Below, one piece after another: positions 6,968 through 15,407 of a DNA stretch of 16,442 nucleotides. The translations under genes and the position numbers were made by a program. The stretch comes from JAGVJT01 sp964471225 (GTDB lineage Bacteria; Pseudomonadota; Gammaproteobacteria; Legionellales; Legionellaceae): the NCBI GenBank assembly GCA_964471225.1, contig CAYYEZ010000034.1:1-16442 (forward strand), written 5' to 3'. The notes under the pieces were generated by a model that was not told where the DNA came from, ran no database searches, and worked only from the letters and a program-made list of their open reading frames with translations. The first letter of the stretch is position 1. The number at the start of each line of letters is the position of its first letter.

Positions 6968-6976
6968 TGTTAAAAT
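6968..6976 (+). promoter_or_regulatory. Candidate extended -10 for the permease gene
   Basis: TGTTAAAAT fits the extended -10 pattern (TG, one base, then TAAAAT). No convincing -35 is present 17 bases upstream. The predicted start near 6983 is about 40 bases before the ATG at 7022. Confidence 0.3.
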
Positions 6977-7021
6977 TTTTTACGAGTTTGCTTGTTTCAA
7001 ACTTTTATTGGAAATTGCTTC

Positions 7022-8410
7022 ATGACAACACACGCACCAAAACGAGTTTTAAGTGTCTTTACGTTGGTAATGATCAACGTCATTGCTGTAGATAATCTAC
7101 GAACGTTACCTGTCTCAGCGCAACTAGGATGCTCGCTCGTCAGCTATTATCTGCTTGCAGCTATTCTCTTTTTTATCCCAATTGCACTCGTTGCAGCAGA
7201 GCTTGCAACAGCCTACCCAAGTACCGGCGGCCTCTATGTTTGGGTACGTGAGGCTTTTGGTAAACGCATCGCATTCATTACGATTTGGTTACAGTGGATT
7301 TATAATGTGGTCTGGTACCCTACAATTCTAGTTTTCATTGTAACCACCATGGCTTATTTGTTTGCACCTGATTTAGCTAAAAATCGTATTTACCTTTTGG
7401 GTACAACCTTAAGTTTATTTTGGTTTATGACCCTGCTTAATTGGTTTGGCATGCGAATTTCTGGTGTAGTCAGCATTATCGGTGCAATTATTGGCACATT
7501 AATTCCTATGATAGGCATCGCGGTACTTGGATTTTTATGGGTCACACAAGGTCATCCTATTGCGGTTCAAACGCCAGTCACTTGGATACCTAATATGCAT
7601 GAATTGGGTAACGCCTCTCTCTTTTCTGCCGTGCTCTTTGGATTATTAGGTGTGGAAATGTCGGCGGTGCACGCTGAGGAAGTTAAAAATCCACAACGTG
7701 ACTATCCAAAAGCATTGCTTTATTCCATGTTAATCATTTTTTCGACGTTAGTGCTGGGTTCGCTCGCTATCGTCGTCGTCGTACCCAATCACCAATTGAA
7801 CGTTGTTTCGGGGTTAATTGATGCTTACGATTTATTTTTTAAAGCTTATCACATGCCCTGGATGACCTCTGTCACCGCAATTTTAATTATATTAGGTGGA
7901 TTAAGTGGTGTCTCGGCCTGGATCATCGGCCCCACGAAAGGGCTTCTAGTCGCAGCTCGTGATGGCTGTATTCCGGCACGCTTCGCTAAAATAAATCGAC
8001 ATGGTGCACCCACACGAATTTTAGTGGCTCAAGGTCTCATTTTTACTTTACTCATCAGTATTTTTATCTTGAGTGACACCATCTATGCCGCTTACTGGAT
8101 ATTAACGATTTTATGCGCACAAATGGCGCTTTTAGTGTATATTTTTATGTTTGCAGCAGCCATTGTACTACGATACAAGGAGCCTAATAGACCAAGACCT
8201 TACCGAATCCCTGGTGGGAACGTAGGCATGTGGGTGCTCGCTTTAATGGGACTTTTTTGCTGTATTTTTGCGATTATTATTGGATTTATTCCTCCCAATG
8301 ATATTCCAATCAAAAATCTAGCTTTTTTTGAGGGATGCTTAGTCGTCGGTATGATAGTATTCGCAGTCATCCCTTGGCTGCTTTCCAAAAAGAACGTCGA
8401 CATCCCTTGA
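7022..8410 (+). CDS. APC-superfamily amino-acid antiporter (glutamate/GABA-type)
   Basis: The 462-residue polytopic inner-membrane protein starts at ATG 7022 (GGAAA about ten bases upstream). A TTG at 6992 would add ten residues but has no clear binding site. About twelve hydrophobic segments are visible. The first helices carry VFTLVMINVIAVDNLRTLP, corresponding to the substrate-binding unwound TM1, and ELATAYPSTGGLYVWVREAFG, typical of the amino-acid/polyamine/organocation superfamily. The segment GLLGVEMSAVHAEEVKNPQ, the family TM6 signature with its conserved Glu, and GPTKGLLVAARDGCIPARFA also fit. The overall pattern is closest to the GadC-like glutamate:GABA antiporter branch. The exact substrate cannot be read from the sequence. 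No glutamate decarboxylase lies nearby. It could serve amino-acid uptake or exchange in a nutrient-dependent intracellular bacterium. Confidence 0.88.
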   Translation: MTTHAPKRVLSVFTLVMINVIAVDNLRTLPVSAQLGCSLVSYYLLAAILFFIPIALVAAELATAYPSTGGLYVWVREAFGKRIAFITIWLQWIYNVVWYPTILVFIVTTMAYLFAPDLAKNRIYLLGTTLSLFWFMTLLNWFGMRISGVVSIIGAIIGTLIPMIGIAVLGFLWVTQGHPIAVQTPVTWIPNMHELGNASLFSAVLFGLLGVEMSAVHAEEVKNPQRDYPKALLYSMLIIFSTLVLGSLAIVVVVPNHQLNVVSGLIDAYDLFFKAYHMPWMTSVTAILIILGGLSGVSAWIIGPTKGLLVAARDGCIPARFAKINRHGAPTRILVAQGLIFTLLISIFILSDTIYAAYWILTILCAQMALLVYIFMFAAAIVLRYKEPNRPRPYRIPGGNVGMWVLALMGLFCCIFAIIIGFIPPNDIPIKNLAFFEGCLVVGMIVFAVIPWLLSKKNVDIP

Positions 8411-8734
8411 AACAATAGATACATGATTAAGGAACCGATCCAGCTGAATTGCAATGCAGTGACGAGTAGTTCAAAGTTGCACAAGAACTTAGTCAACAGC
8501 GCCAGGTAACGGTTCCTATTACAACTCCAATCACTCCCAATAATAGAGTTTGATTTGGCTCGCCTCAAACAGTCTTAATGTGAGCAGATAGAAAAATATG
8601 GCTCATAAAATCATTTGGTAAAAGATTTGGTGCTGCATCAAAACTGTTTACATCTTCTGGATAGCACCAATAGATGTAAACAGCCCTATACTACTTAAGC
8701 ATGGAAACCAACTTGATGTACTACTCAAAAATCT
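8411..8734. other. 324-bp gap, possibly decayed coding sequence
   Basis: No intact gene was found between two convergent genes. One plus-strand frame reads DPAELQCSDE, a stop, then KVAQELSQQRQVTVPITTP before another stop. This looks protein-like and may be a remnant of a lost gene, but no family is recognised. A 12-base inverted repeat lies at 8644-8683 and is listed separately. Confidence 0.35.
8644..8683 (-). terminator. 12-bp inverted repeat, possible terminator
   Basis: Perfect arms CTGTTTACATCT (8644-8655) and AGATGTAAACAG (8672-8683) flank a 16-base loop. On the minus strand the stem is followed by TTTTGATG, so it could end the transcript of the DUF1189 gene, whose stop is about 50 bases away. 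The large loop and short T-run make this weak; it could also be a protein-binding dyad. Confidence 0.35.
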
Positions 8735-9610
8735 CTATGCAAAAACAATTGCCCTATCGGTACGCCTCACAGCCAGAACCGCTAGATTGAAATAAATTGC
8801 AAATAAGATTAAATAATACAAAGGAGCATTTGAAAGCACCACTCCCAATGCAGCTAAACCAAAACAAATACTCAATGGTGCAGTAAGCGCTACAATCAAT
8901 AAACGATAGACTGCACGATAATTGATACGATATCTAAACACAGCCCAAACATAATACTGTGCAGCCCAAGCAAAAGCGGCAAAAATTGTCCCTAAAACAC
9001 CAAAAAATACAAATACAACACAGGGGTAAATTAAAAAAGCAAACCCATAAATGAGTAACTTAGGCCATATCGTACCAAATGAATTGTTGATATCAATCAC
9101 TCCATCCACATCCTCATCAAAAATCTCAGTATGCTTGCTTTTTTCTAATTCAATTTTTAAATTTGGCATAATTTTCAAATCAGGCGGATTGAAATGAAGT
9201 GCATTATTTGTTAACAACCAAGTTAGCTCAGGATCGATACGATGGTCAATGTCGGTATTCAATCCTGTTGTATCGATCATTCCAATGGTATCGCCAGCCT
9301 GGTTATTAATGCGATAAGGCATAAAATGGTTAAACTCAACCTGCCCATTTTCGATGGAAATTGGTGGTAAATTGTGTACTAGATCAAACACATGGTCTTT
9401 ATAATACTGATGGACTGCCCACTCAAAGCGTACGCCAAAAGGCAAAGTCACGATAACAATCATAAATAGAAAATATGACAAACATAAGCCAGTCCAACGC
9501 TTGGCTACATCAACGTACACACGAGGCGAGAAAAAGGCAAAAAAGAATGCTTTCCAAAGACCAAATTGTCGCTTATCAATGAGTGTAGGAGCGTTTTTTA
9601 GAGGCTTCAT
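8735..9610 (-). CDS. DUF1189 family membrane protein
   Basis: The 291-residue product starts at ATG 9610; no strong ribosome binding site precedes it. The N-terminal KAFFFAFFSPRVYVDVAKRW followed by a membrane helix (about residues 42-59) is the hallmark of DUF1189. A domain of about 125 residues follows (60-185), probably outside the cytoplasm, with the typical pattern PPISIENGQVEF and GDTIGMIDTTG. Three to four hydrophobic segments (186-216, 236-258, 263-282) complete the C-terminal half. In this domain an acidic stretch FDEDVDGVID is notable. The family has no established function. The gene follows the L,D-transpeptidase gene in the same direction, but a terminator separates them. Confidence 0.85.
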   Translation of the reverse strand: MKPLKNAPTLIDKRQFGLWKAFFFAFFSPRVYVDVAKRWTGLCLSYFLFMIVIVTLPFGVRFEWAVHQYYKDHVFDLVHNLPPISIENGQVEFNHFMPYRINNQAGDTIGMIDTTGLNTDIDHRIDPELTWLLTNNALHFNPPDLKIMPNLKIELEKSKHTEIFDEDVDGVIDINNSFGTIWPKLLIYGFAFLIYPCVVFVFFGVLGTIFAAFAWAAQYYVWAVFRYRINYRAVYRLLIVALTAPLSICFGLAALGVVLSNAPLYYLILFAIYFNLAVLAVRRTDRAIVFA

Positions 9611-9679
9611 TATTTTATTGAAAAAATATACGTCCTCTCATCTTAAACCTATAACTTGTTGAAAGCTATCCACACGCAT

Positions 9680-9706
9680 AAAAAAAGGGGATTGCTCCCC
9701 TTTTTT
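9680..9706 (-). terminator. Intrinsic terminator of the L,D-transpeptidase gene
   Basis: A hairpin with GGGG (9687-9690) and CCCC (9697-9700) around ATTGCT is flanked by A7 and T6, extending the stem and giving a U-run in either direction. It lies 17 bases past the stop of the minus-strand L,D-transpeptidase gene and separates it from the DUF1189 gene. Confidence 0.88.
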
Positions 9707-9723
9707 GGATTTTGGCTTATCGA

Positions 9724-10281
9724 TTAATGATAAGGCTTCACAATCACAGTCGTACCGACATCAACAAAGTCTTCATTTAACCATTTTGCAGCACTTGGTA
9801 GAACTCGGATACAACCATGGCTTGCATTATAGTCCGGGACTTCATAAGCTGCGTGAATTGAATAGCCTTTGTAGAAGTGCATACAATATGGCATTCTCGC
9901 TCCACCACCGGTTTCAATGGGATAAACGCTTGAGGTACATTCCTCACCTTTTTTCGAATAAACTTGGAAAGTACCCGTTACAGTATGACAAGGGCGATTC
10001 ACATCATCGCAATAATCCTTTCCTCCAGAAGCACTTCCTGTTTCAACAAGATGACCTTTAGCGTCATAAGCCGCCCAAGCCGTCGCCTTAGGGTCAAAAA
10101 TAAACACTTTTCGGCCTGTGGCTTGACGCTGCTCAGGAAAATAACCTTGTCCTTTAGCATCATCTGTTCGAGACACTGTGTAGTGTGTGTGTCCCGCATC
10201 ATCGACAATTGGGACCGTCCTATCTGATGCACATGAAGCCAACACAGCACACATTGATACAGCCATCCATTCTCTTTTCAC
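9724..10281 (-). CDS. L,D-transpeptidase lipoprotein (YkuD domain)
   Basis: This enzyme family forms 3-3 peptidoglycan cross-links or attaches lipoproteins to peptidoglycan in the periplasm, using a catalytic Cys. The 185-residue product begins at GTG 10281, well supported by GGAGGAT eight bases upstream. Residues 14-17 form a lipobox (LASC), so Cys17 should be lipidated; Ser-Asp follow. The YkuD domain spans about 57-184, with the conserved His143 (YSIHAAYE) and the active-site motif SHGCIRV (154-160) holding catalytic Cys157 and Arg159. Four additional Cys (91, 98, 115, 133) surround the domain and may form disulfides. It is a single-gene unit with its own terminator. The exact reaction cannot be decided from sequence. 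Confidence 0.93.
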   Translation of the reverse strand: MKREWMAVSMCAVLASCASDRTVPIVDDAGHTHYTVSRTDDAKGQGYFPEQRQATGRKVFIFDPKATAWAAYDAKGHLVETGSASGGKDYCDDVNRPCHTVTGTFQVYSKKGEECTSSVYPIETGGGARMPYCMHFYKGYSIHAAYEVPDYNASHGCIRVLPSAAKWLNEDFVDVGTTVIVKPYH

Positions 10282-10359
10282 GATACAATCCTCCGAACGT
10301 TTTACTTACTTATCGGTCAGACTGTAAAAACAATTAGCATTTTTTTAATTATTTTTTTA

Positions 10360-10380
10360 ACTCATTGATAATCAATGAGT
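10360..10380. promoter_or_regulatory. Perfect 10-bp palindrome overlapping the cytochrome stop
   Basis: Arms ACTCATTGAT and ATCAATGAGT are separated by one base. A T-run (CTTTTT) follows only on the plus strand, where no gene is transcribed toward it, so it does not look like the terminator of the minus-strand cytochrome gene. The core TGATAATCA matches the centre of the Fur-box consensus, and the site is upstream of the L,D-transpeptidase gene. An operator is possible. Confidence 0.4.
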
Positions 10381-10752
10381 CTTTTTGGATTCTTTAATGT
10401 ATTTTTGACCATTTTTTCCTATTAATGACTTTATTGCGAGCAACAATTGCGCATCCGTACACTCAAAACACCCTCCTCTTGGCGGCATCGCATTGAGTCC
10501 TTCATCGGTATGCTGAAACAATCGAGATAGCCCTTGCCTCAATCTTGGCTTCCAATCTTCGATATGCGTCATTCGTGGCGCACCAATCATAATTTGAGGA
10601 TGCGCTGCATGACACACTGCGCAGAAATGTTTGACGATGAGCTCACCCTCATGAGGCGAACCTTGAATCTCGCGTAACAAATCTCCGGGATGATGTACTG
10701 CGGTATACGCATTTGCAGAGAAAGCTAGTATTAATAAAAAAAATCGGTTCAT
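10372..10752 (-). CDS. Cytochrome c5-like small periplasmic cytochrome
   Basis: The 126-residue product starts at ATG 10752, one base after the stop of the histidine kinase gene (TAAGATG), which suggests translational coupling; a TTG three codons earlier is less likely. A signal peptide (MNRFFLLILAFSANAYT) sends it to the periplasm. It carries one heme c motif, CAVCH (Cys44, Cys47, His48), and the axial-Met region NAMPPRGGCFEC, with Met89 and a Cys95-Cys98 pair that is characteristic of the cytochrome c5 group. Such proteins carry electrons between respiratory complexes. It is the last gene of the operon. Why it follows a sensor kinase is not clear. Confidence 0.88.
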   Translation of the reverse strand: MNRFFLLILAFSANAYTAVHHPGDLLREIQGSPHEGELIVKHFCAVCHAAHPQIMIGAPRMTHIEDWKPRLRQGLSRLFQHTDEGLNAMPPRGGCFECTDAQLLLAIKSLIGKNGQKYIKESKKTH

Positions 10753-10753
10753 C

Positions 10754-12010
10754 TTAATCAATTTTTGGAAACTTCATAATAAAGTGAGCATACTTACCTA
10801 ATTTACCTTCACAAACAATATCGCCACCCGCTGCCTTCATGAGCAATTTACAATAAGATAAACCGACTCCGGTTCCTCCTTGGCGTTCAGAATAAAAAGA
10901 CTCAAAGATCTTTTCAGCATTTTTAGGATATAAACCTTTTGACGTATCTTTTAAATGTAGATAATTAAAATTGTCCTTGTCGACACCTTCTACTAACCAA
11001 ATCGATATTTCACCTTTTCCAATTTCATCAATGTAATCCAAGCTATTTTTAAGAAGGTTCCATACCAAATTTTTAAATGCAATTTCATCAATCCATACGG
11101 AAAAATTAGGAGAATAAGAGACATGAATAAGATCACGCTGAGCTTTTCGGTAGGGGTATTCTTGTATCGTCTTTTCGAGCAACAGTCGAATAGAGTGAAT
11201 TTCAAATGCATGCGTATCAAGACGTTCGTGCTGTATATTTTTTAATTGCATGGTGATGAGTTGATTCCCAAGCTCAATCCCTCGAATAATGTTATTTACA
11301 CTGCGCCTGAGATCAGTTTGTAATTCTGGGTTTTTTAGTTTTTCAATCAGCAAATTTTGTAAATCTGCTTGTAAGTGAATGCTTGCTAAGGAAGTGCGTA
11401 AGTCATGTGCAAGCCCTCCAGCAAGAAGCTGCATCGCCGTAATTTTTTGCTCTTGAGATAATTCTCGATCATGTGCAAACAAAGTGCCAATAATAAAAAC
11501 AGAAATAAAAACCGAGAAAAGATTTAAGATGCTGACATGCCCAGGGTCATAGTAAAAAACATGTCGACCAACATAAAAATAACACAGCATTGACAATATT
11601 AAACCGAGTCCCGTCAAAATAAGTGCATCAAAAACACGAACTAACAATAAAAGAAAAAATAACGCGGCAACACAATTCATTAACCAAATTGTCGCACCAT
11701 GATGAAGAAATGTTGCATAAAAATAAAATCCAGGCAAACAAAACAAAAGTGTCACGTACCATAATCCAGGTAGAAGCAATTGCATACGCTCGAAAGACCA
11801 CCAGCGACACAGAAGTAACCCCAAACAAAGCAGCGTTGCAACCCCTCTTAATACGAGTTCCTCCATTGGCAAAGGATGATCTAAAGACCACAGGAAGGCA
11901 AAAAAAGGATAATTGATCAACATCACCCAAGCAAATAAATTAATTTGCGACAAATGCCCTACGGTTTGTCGGGTAATATAGTTTTGGCAAGCACGAATAA
12001 AACGGATCAT
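10754..12010 (-). CDS. CqsS/LqsS-like sensor histidine kinase
   Basis: The 418-residue protein has six or so membrane helices in residues 20-180, then a kinase core. The membrane part, with LPGLWYVTLLFCLPGFYFY and HGATIWLMN, resembles the alpha-hydroxyketone receptors CqsS (Vibrio) and LqsS (Legionella); I judged this from memory of CqsS. The phosphoacceptor is His202 in GLAHDLRTSLASI, where the usual Pro after HxxRT is Ser. The ATPase domain has an N-box (NLLKNSLDYID), an atypical G1 box (KDTSKGL for DxGxG) and a good G2 box (GGTGVGLSYCK). There is no receiver domain, as in LqsS and unlike hybrid CqsS, and no response regulator nearby. Its ATG directly abuts the stop of the methyltransferase gene. 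Probable role: sensing a small signal and phosphorylating an unlinked regulator. Confidence 0.82.
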   Translation of the reverse strand: MIRFIRACQNYITRQTVGHLSQINLFAWVMLINYPFFAFLWSLDHPLPMEELVLRGVATLLCLGLLLCRWWSFERMQLLLPGLWYVTLLFCLPGFYFYATFLHHGATIWLMNCVAALFFLLLLVRVFDALILTGLGLILSMLCYFYVGRHVFYYDPGHVSILNLFSVFISVFIIGTLFAHDRELSQEQKITAMQLLAGGLAHDLRTSLASIHLQADLQNLLIEKLKNPELQTDLRRSVNNIIRGIELGNQLITMQLKNIQHERLDTHAFEIHSIRLLLEKTIQEYPYRKAQRDLIHVSYSPNFSVWIDEIAFKNLVWNLLKNSLDYIDEIGKGEISIWLVEGVDKDNFNYLHLKDTSKGLYPKNAEKIFESFYSERQGGTGVGLSYCKLLMKAAGGDIVCEGKLGKYAHFIMKFPKID

Positions 12011-12829
12011 TTATTTTCTGGCCAGGATAATATCGATAATATGGATATCTTGATAAGGAAAAGTAAAAACTTTATCAAATAAACGTTTCAGTCGTTGTAT
12101 TAGAAACTGCCTTGGAAGCATTCGAATAGATAAATGATTTAAAAACCAGGTTCCTTCGATACCAAATAGCGCAAGCTCCTCTATATTATTCAAGACGATA
12201 GGAATTCTCAAACGGTGATGTTCAATAACTTCAAAATCGTATGAAGCAAAAGCTTGCAGTAAATCCTCCTCACTTGCAGCCACGGTCGTGTTCTTTACAA
12301 TTGATTTATAATAATGCCCAACAAAACTACCCAAAAGAGAGCCTTCCGTAATAAAATCGGCTAAATATTGTTGAGCCACAGGAAATGACTCATAAGTTGT
12401 GGTCATCAATGAGAAATAACCCGTCGCACGGGTCAGCGTTTTTGCAGCATGAAATAAAGTATTCAACGGAATATAAGCATTCAAAAAATGCGCCAAGACT
12501 AGATCTTGGCTGTGTGGAGGAAGATAGTTAGTCACATCAGAAGCACTCGCTTCAATCGTTGTAATAGGAAACAAATCTCGAATACGCTTTAAAGGTTCAC
12601 TCGAGACATCCACACCCGTAAACTCAGCTGAAGGCAGAAGTTCATGTAATTTTTGCAGAAAAAGACCATCTCGCACGCCTAAATCGAGCACCTTACAGTG
12701 TGGTCGACTCGCAAAATGAATATGCTGGATTTGCCCCATCGCAATACGATGACTCTCTGTGATCGAGCCGAATTGATCTGCCGTTAAATGTTCTGTAGCA
12801 AGATTGTCCTGTACCGCATTCAACATCAT
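12011..12829 (-). CDS. Class I SAM-dependent methyltransferase
   Basis: The 272-residue product starts at ATG 12829 after AGGA; the second Met is an alternative start. Motif I, VLDLGVRDG (47-55), is a slightly altered SAM-binding loop (usual DxGxGxG), followed by FTGVDVS with Asp74 as the likely ribose-binding acidic residue, and DLVLAHFLNAYIP in the motif IV position. The C-terminal 100 residues are helical and may select the substrate. It lies 11 bases after der and abuts the sensor kinase gene, so the two are likely co-expressed. The methylated substrate cannot be told; small-molecule and quinone-type methyltransferases share this fold. Confidence 0.82.
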   Translation of the reverse strand: MMLNAVQDNLATEHLTADQFGSITESHRIAMGQIQHIHFASRPHCKVLDLGVRDGLFLQKLHELLPSAEFTGVDVSSEPLKRIRDLFPITTIEASASDVTNYLPPHSQDLVLAHFLNAYIPLNTLFHAAKTLTRATGYFSLMTTTYESFPVAQQYLADFITEGSLLGSFVGHYYKSIVKNTTVAASEEDLLQAFASYDFEVIEHHRLRIPIVLNNIEELALFGIEGTWFLNHLSIRMLPRQFLIQRLKRLFDKVFTFPYQDIHIIDIILARK

Positions 12830-12840
12830 GATGTCCTATG

Positions 12841-14232
12841 CTATCTCTTTTTTTTAACCCAGTTCATCAATCGCTTTCTTTTCTTCAGTTGTCGGTCAGT
12901 CAAATTATTCTTTTTATCCTTAAACGGATTATCACCACCTTTAAACTCTAATTTCAAGGGGGTACCCACCAATTTTAATTTTTCGGTGAATCCTTTAATC
13001 AGATATCGCTTATAGCTATCTGGCAAAGAATCAAGCTGATTACCGTGAATAATAATCAGAGGTGGATTGTGGCCGCCAGCATGAGCGTAACGCAGCTTGA
13101 TACGTCGTCCGTGAACGAGCGGTGGCGCATGTTGAGACACCATATCTTCTAATAAACGCGTGACCATCGGTGTCGAAAAAGATCGCATTGCAGCGCGATA
13201 AGCTTGTTTAATATCTTTAAACAAGATGCCAACACCACTTCCATGTAAAGCGGAGATATATCTTATTTTGGCAAAACTTGCGAAATGTAGCTTTCTTAAT
13301 AATTCAGTTTCGACATGCTTTTTATGATCAATCGTCAAACCATCCCATTTGTTGACGGCGATGACTAGTGCCTTGCCTGCTTCAATAATGAAGCCTAGCA
13401 AATGCATGTCTTGGTCTGTTAATCCTTCTGTGGCATCAATTAAAAGCAAACAGACTTGGGCTTCTTTGATTGCTTGTAACGTTTTAATAATAGAAAATTT
13501 TTCAATTTTTTCATCAACCCGAGAGCGTCTACGCACACCGGCAGTATCAATTAAGGTATAAGCTTGATCTTCATGTACCAATGGGATTGAAACACTATCT
13601 CGTGTTGTACCAGGCATATCATAAACGACCACCCGCTCTTCACCTAAGATACGATTAATAAGTGTTGATTTACCGACATTAGGTCGTCCAACAAATGCAA
13701 TTTTAATTGCTTTTTCTTCAGGAGACTCTTCTTGGCGTGAAGGGAAATCATCCGTGACCGTACGAAGTAGATGAATAATGCCTCGGCCATGTGCTGCAGA
13801 AATCTGATAAATCGAAGAGAATCCCAGTGATTGAAACTCTGCACTGACAAAAGACTCCTCTAATCCATCAACCTTATTAATCACAAGATCAACCGGCTTT
13901 CCTAGTTTTCTCAGTTTTTTGGCAATGATCTCATCTGTTGGCGCTAATCCGCTTCGTGCATCCACTAGAAAAAAAATGCGAGTTGCTTCTTCTAGTGCAA
14001 AAGCAGATTGTTTTGACATAAGAAGATCCACCGCGAGATCATCTACTCCAATCCCGCCCGTATCAATCACGACAAAAGATTTTCCTTGAAAAACAACATC
14101 ACCATATTGCCTATCTCTCGTCAATCCGGGAAAATCTGCAACCAATGCATTTTGTGTGCGCGTCAATCGATTAAAAAAAGTAGACTTCCCAACATTGGGG
14201 CGCCCTACCAGCGCAATTACAGGCGTTGTCAT
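12841..14232 (-). CDS. der: Ribosome-assembly GTPase Der (EngA)
   Basis: Der is an essential double GTPase needed for maturation of the 50S ribosomal subunit. The 463-residue product starts at ATG 14232, one base after the bamB stop, with GAGG in the bamB end as its binding site. The first G domain has GRPNVGKST (10-18), DTGG and NKVD; the second has GRPNVGKST (about 181-189), DTAG and NKWD. A KH-like C-terminal domain (KLRYAHAGGHNPPLIIIHG) follows, and the tail is strongly basic (KKRKRLMNWVKKKR). Length and all motifs are normal for the family. The bamB-der order is conserved in gammaproteobacteria. Confidence 0.97.
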   Translation of the reverse strand: MTTPVIALVGRPNVGKSTFFNRLTRTQNALVADFPGLTRDRQYGDVVFQGKSFVVIDTGGIGVDDLAVDLLMSKQSAFALEEATRIFFLVDARSGLAPTDEIIAKKLRKLGKPVDLVINKVDGLEESFVSAEFQSLGFSSIYQISAAHGRGIIHLLRTVTDDFPSRQEESPEEKAIKIAFVGRPNVGKSTLINRILGEERVVVYDMPGTTRDSVSIPLVHEDQAYTLIDTAGVRRRSRVDEKIEKFSIIKTLQAIKEAQVCLLLIDATEGLTDQDMHLLGFIIEAGKALVIAVNKWDGLTIDHKKHVETELLRKLHFASFAKIRYISALHGSGVGILFKDIKQAYRAAMRSFSTPMVTRLLEDMVSQHAPPLVHGRRIKLRYAHAGGHNPPLIIIHGNQLDSLPDSYKRYLIKGFTEKLKLVGTPLKLEFKGGDNPFKDKKNNLTDRQLKKRKRLMNWVKKKR

Positions 14233-14233
14233 G

Positions 14234-15397
14234 TTACCTCTCTACCGCAAAACAAGCCAACTGACCCGCATGCGTTACAATATAAATACGGTCTTCTGAC
14301 ACGATAGGCGCCACATCAATTGGCGCATTAAGCGAAGCCCGACCAACGAGCTCCCCCTGTTGAGTATCGAGCACGTGAATAAAACCAGTTTTATCAGCTA
14401 CAACAATGTAATTGCCCAAACGCACAGGAGCAGTCACACCGCGTGCTTTTAATGCCGTCTGCTTCCATTCAGTACGTCCGTTTTTCTTATCTAAGGCGAT
14501 GACAACATCGTTGTTGTCTACAAGATAAAGATTTCGCTCATCAATAGCTAAATTTTTATATGTGGCTGCAGGTTTATGCCAGGTGAATTCGCCTGATTTC
14601 ATCGACATTGCGCTGACATCACCTTGATAGCTTGCTAGATACAGATGATAACCTTCAAAAAGCGGATCAGCATCAATATCAATTAGGCGCTCAACATCGC
14701 TGGAGCCTGATGCGTAAGCAATACTTCGTTGCCAAAGCACACGCCCACTGTCTAGCTCCACAGAGTCTAATTTGCCATCAGAAAATCCAACAATCACCGA
14801 ATTTCCAACTTTGATTGGAGAGGAGCTAGCGCGTAAGATTAAATTCGGGGAACCGTGATTAAGTGACCACAGTTTTTTACCTGTAAATTTATCAAATGCA
14901 AACAACCTGCCATCGATTGTTTTTGCAATGGCACGCTTTTGTGTGAGTAAAGGACTAGCAAGAACGTCTCCAGAAACAGACGTCTCCCACAACTGATGAC
15001 CATCTTCTGTCGCTAATAACAGTACACTTGCATTATTTGTGCCGAAAGCTAACATATGATCAAGTGCCACAGGGCCACTCACCAAATTCTGCGATAATTG
15101 CTTCGCCCAAATCGTTTTTCCTGTACGCTTATCAAACGCGGACAACCGTCCTTTCGAATCAGCAAAATAGATGACTTGACCTTCAACTGCTGGTCTTAAT
15201 TTAAGATAACCTGCATCATCCGTTTTGCCTATAGATGCCGTCCATAGCTCTTTTAAGGCTACTTTTTCATGATAAGCAGGCAAAGACTTGGGTTTTAAGG
15301 TATTGTCTTTACCCAAAAGATAATCATCTATCTGCGCACACGCGCCCAGCAAAAAACAACAACCATAAAAAAACAATTTTTTATAAAAACCGATCAC
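14234..15397 (-). CDS. bamB: Outer-membrane assembly lipoprotein BamB
   Basis: BamB is a lipoprotein of the BAM complex, facing the periplasm, that helps fold outer-membrane beta-barrels. I chose GTG 15397: it follows AGGGG by about seven bases, lies ten bases after the yfgM stop, and gives 387 residues, near E. coli BamB (392). Longer starts would overlap yfgM and displace the signal peptide. The signal peptide (KKLFFYGCCFLLGAC) ends in lipobox LGAC. The mature part shows repeated beta-propeller (PQQ-like) blades: GRLSAFDKRTGKTIW, GHQLWE, GRLFAFDKFTGKKLW, GKLDSVELDSGRVLW, GDVSAMSMKSGEFTW, ALDKKNGRTEW and GFIHVLDTQQGELVG. It probably assists the barrel protein encoded at 2946 among others. 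Confidence 0.95.
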   Translation of the reverse strand: MIGFYKKLFFYGCCFLLGACAQIDDYLLGKDNTLKPKSLPAYHEKVALKELWTASIGKTDDAGYLKLRPAVEGQVIYFADSKGRLSAFDKRTGKTIWAKQLSQNLVSGPVALDHMLAFGTNNASVLLLATEDGHQLWETSVSGDVLASPLLTQKRAIAKTIDGRLFAFDKFTGKKLWSLNHGSPNLILRASSSPIKVGNSVIVGFSDGKLDSVELDSGRVLWQRSIAYASGSSDVERLIDIDADPLFEGYHLYLASYQGDVSAMSMKSGEFTWHKPAATYKNLAIDERNLYLVDNNDVVIALDKKNGRTEWKQTALKARGVTAPVRLGNYIVVADKTGFIHVLDTQQGELVGRASLNAPIDVAPIVSEDRIYIVTHAGQLACFAVER

Positions 15398-15407
15398 GAT
15401 TGGACCC

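Noticed and set aside
11628..11930. Overlapping open frames on both strands inside the sensor kinase gene
   Set aside because: They are by-products of the hydrophobic membrane-helix codons; the kinase frame is continuous with clear motifs.
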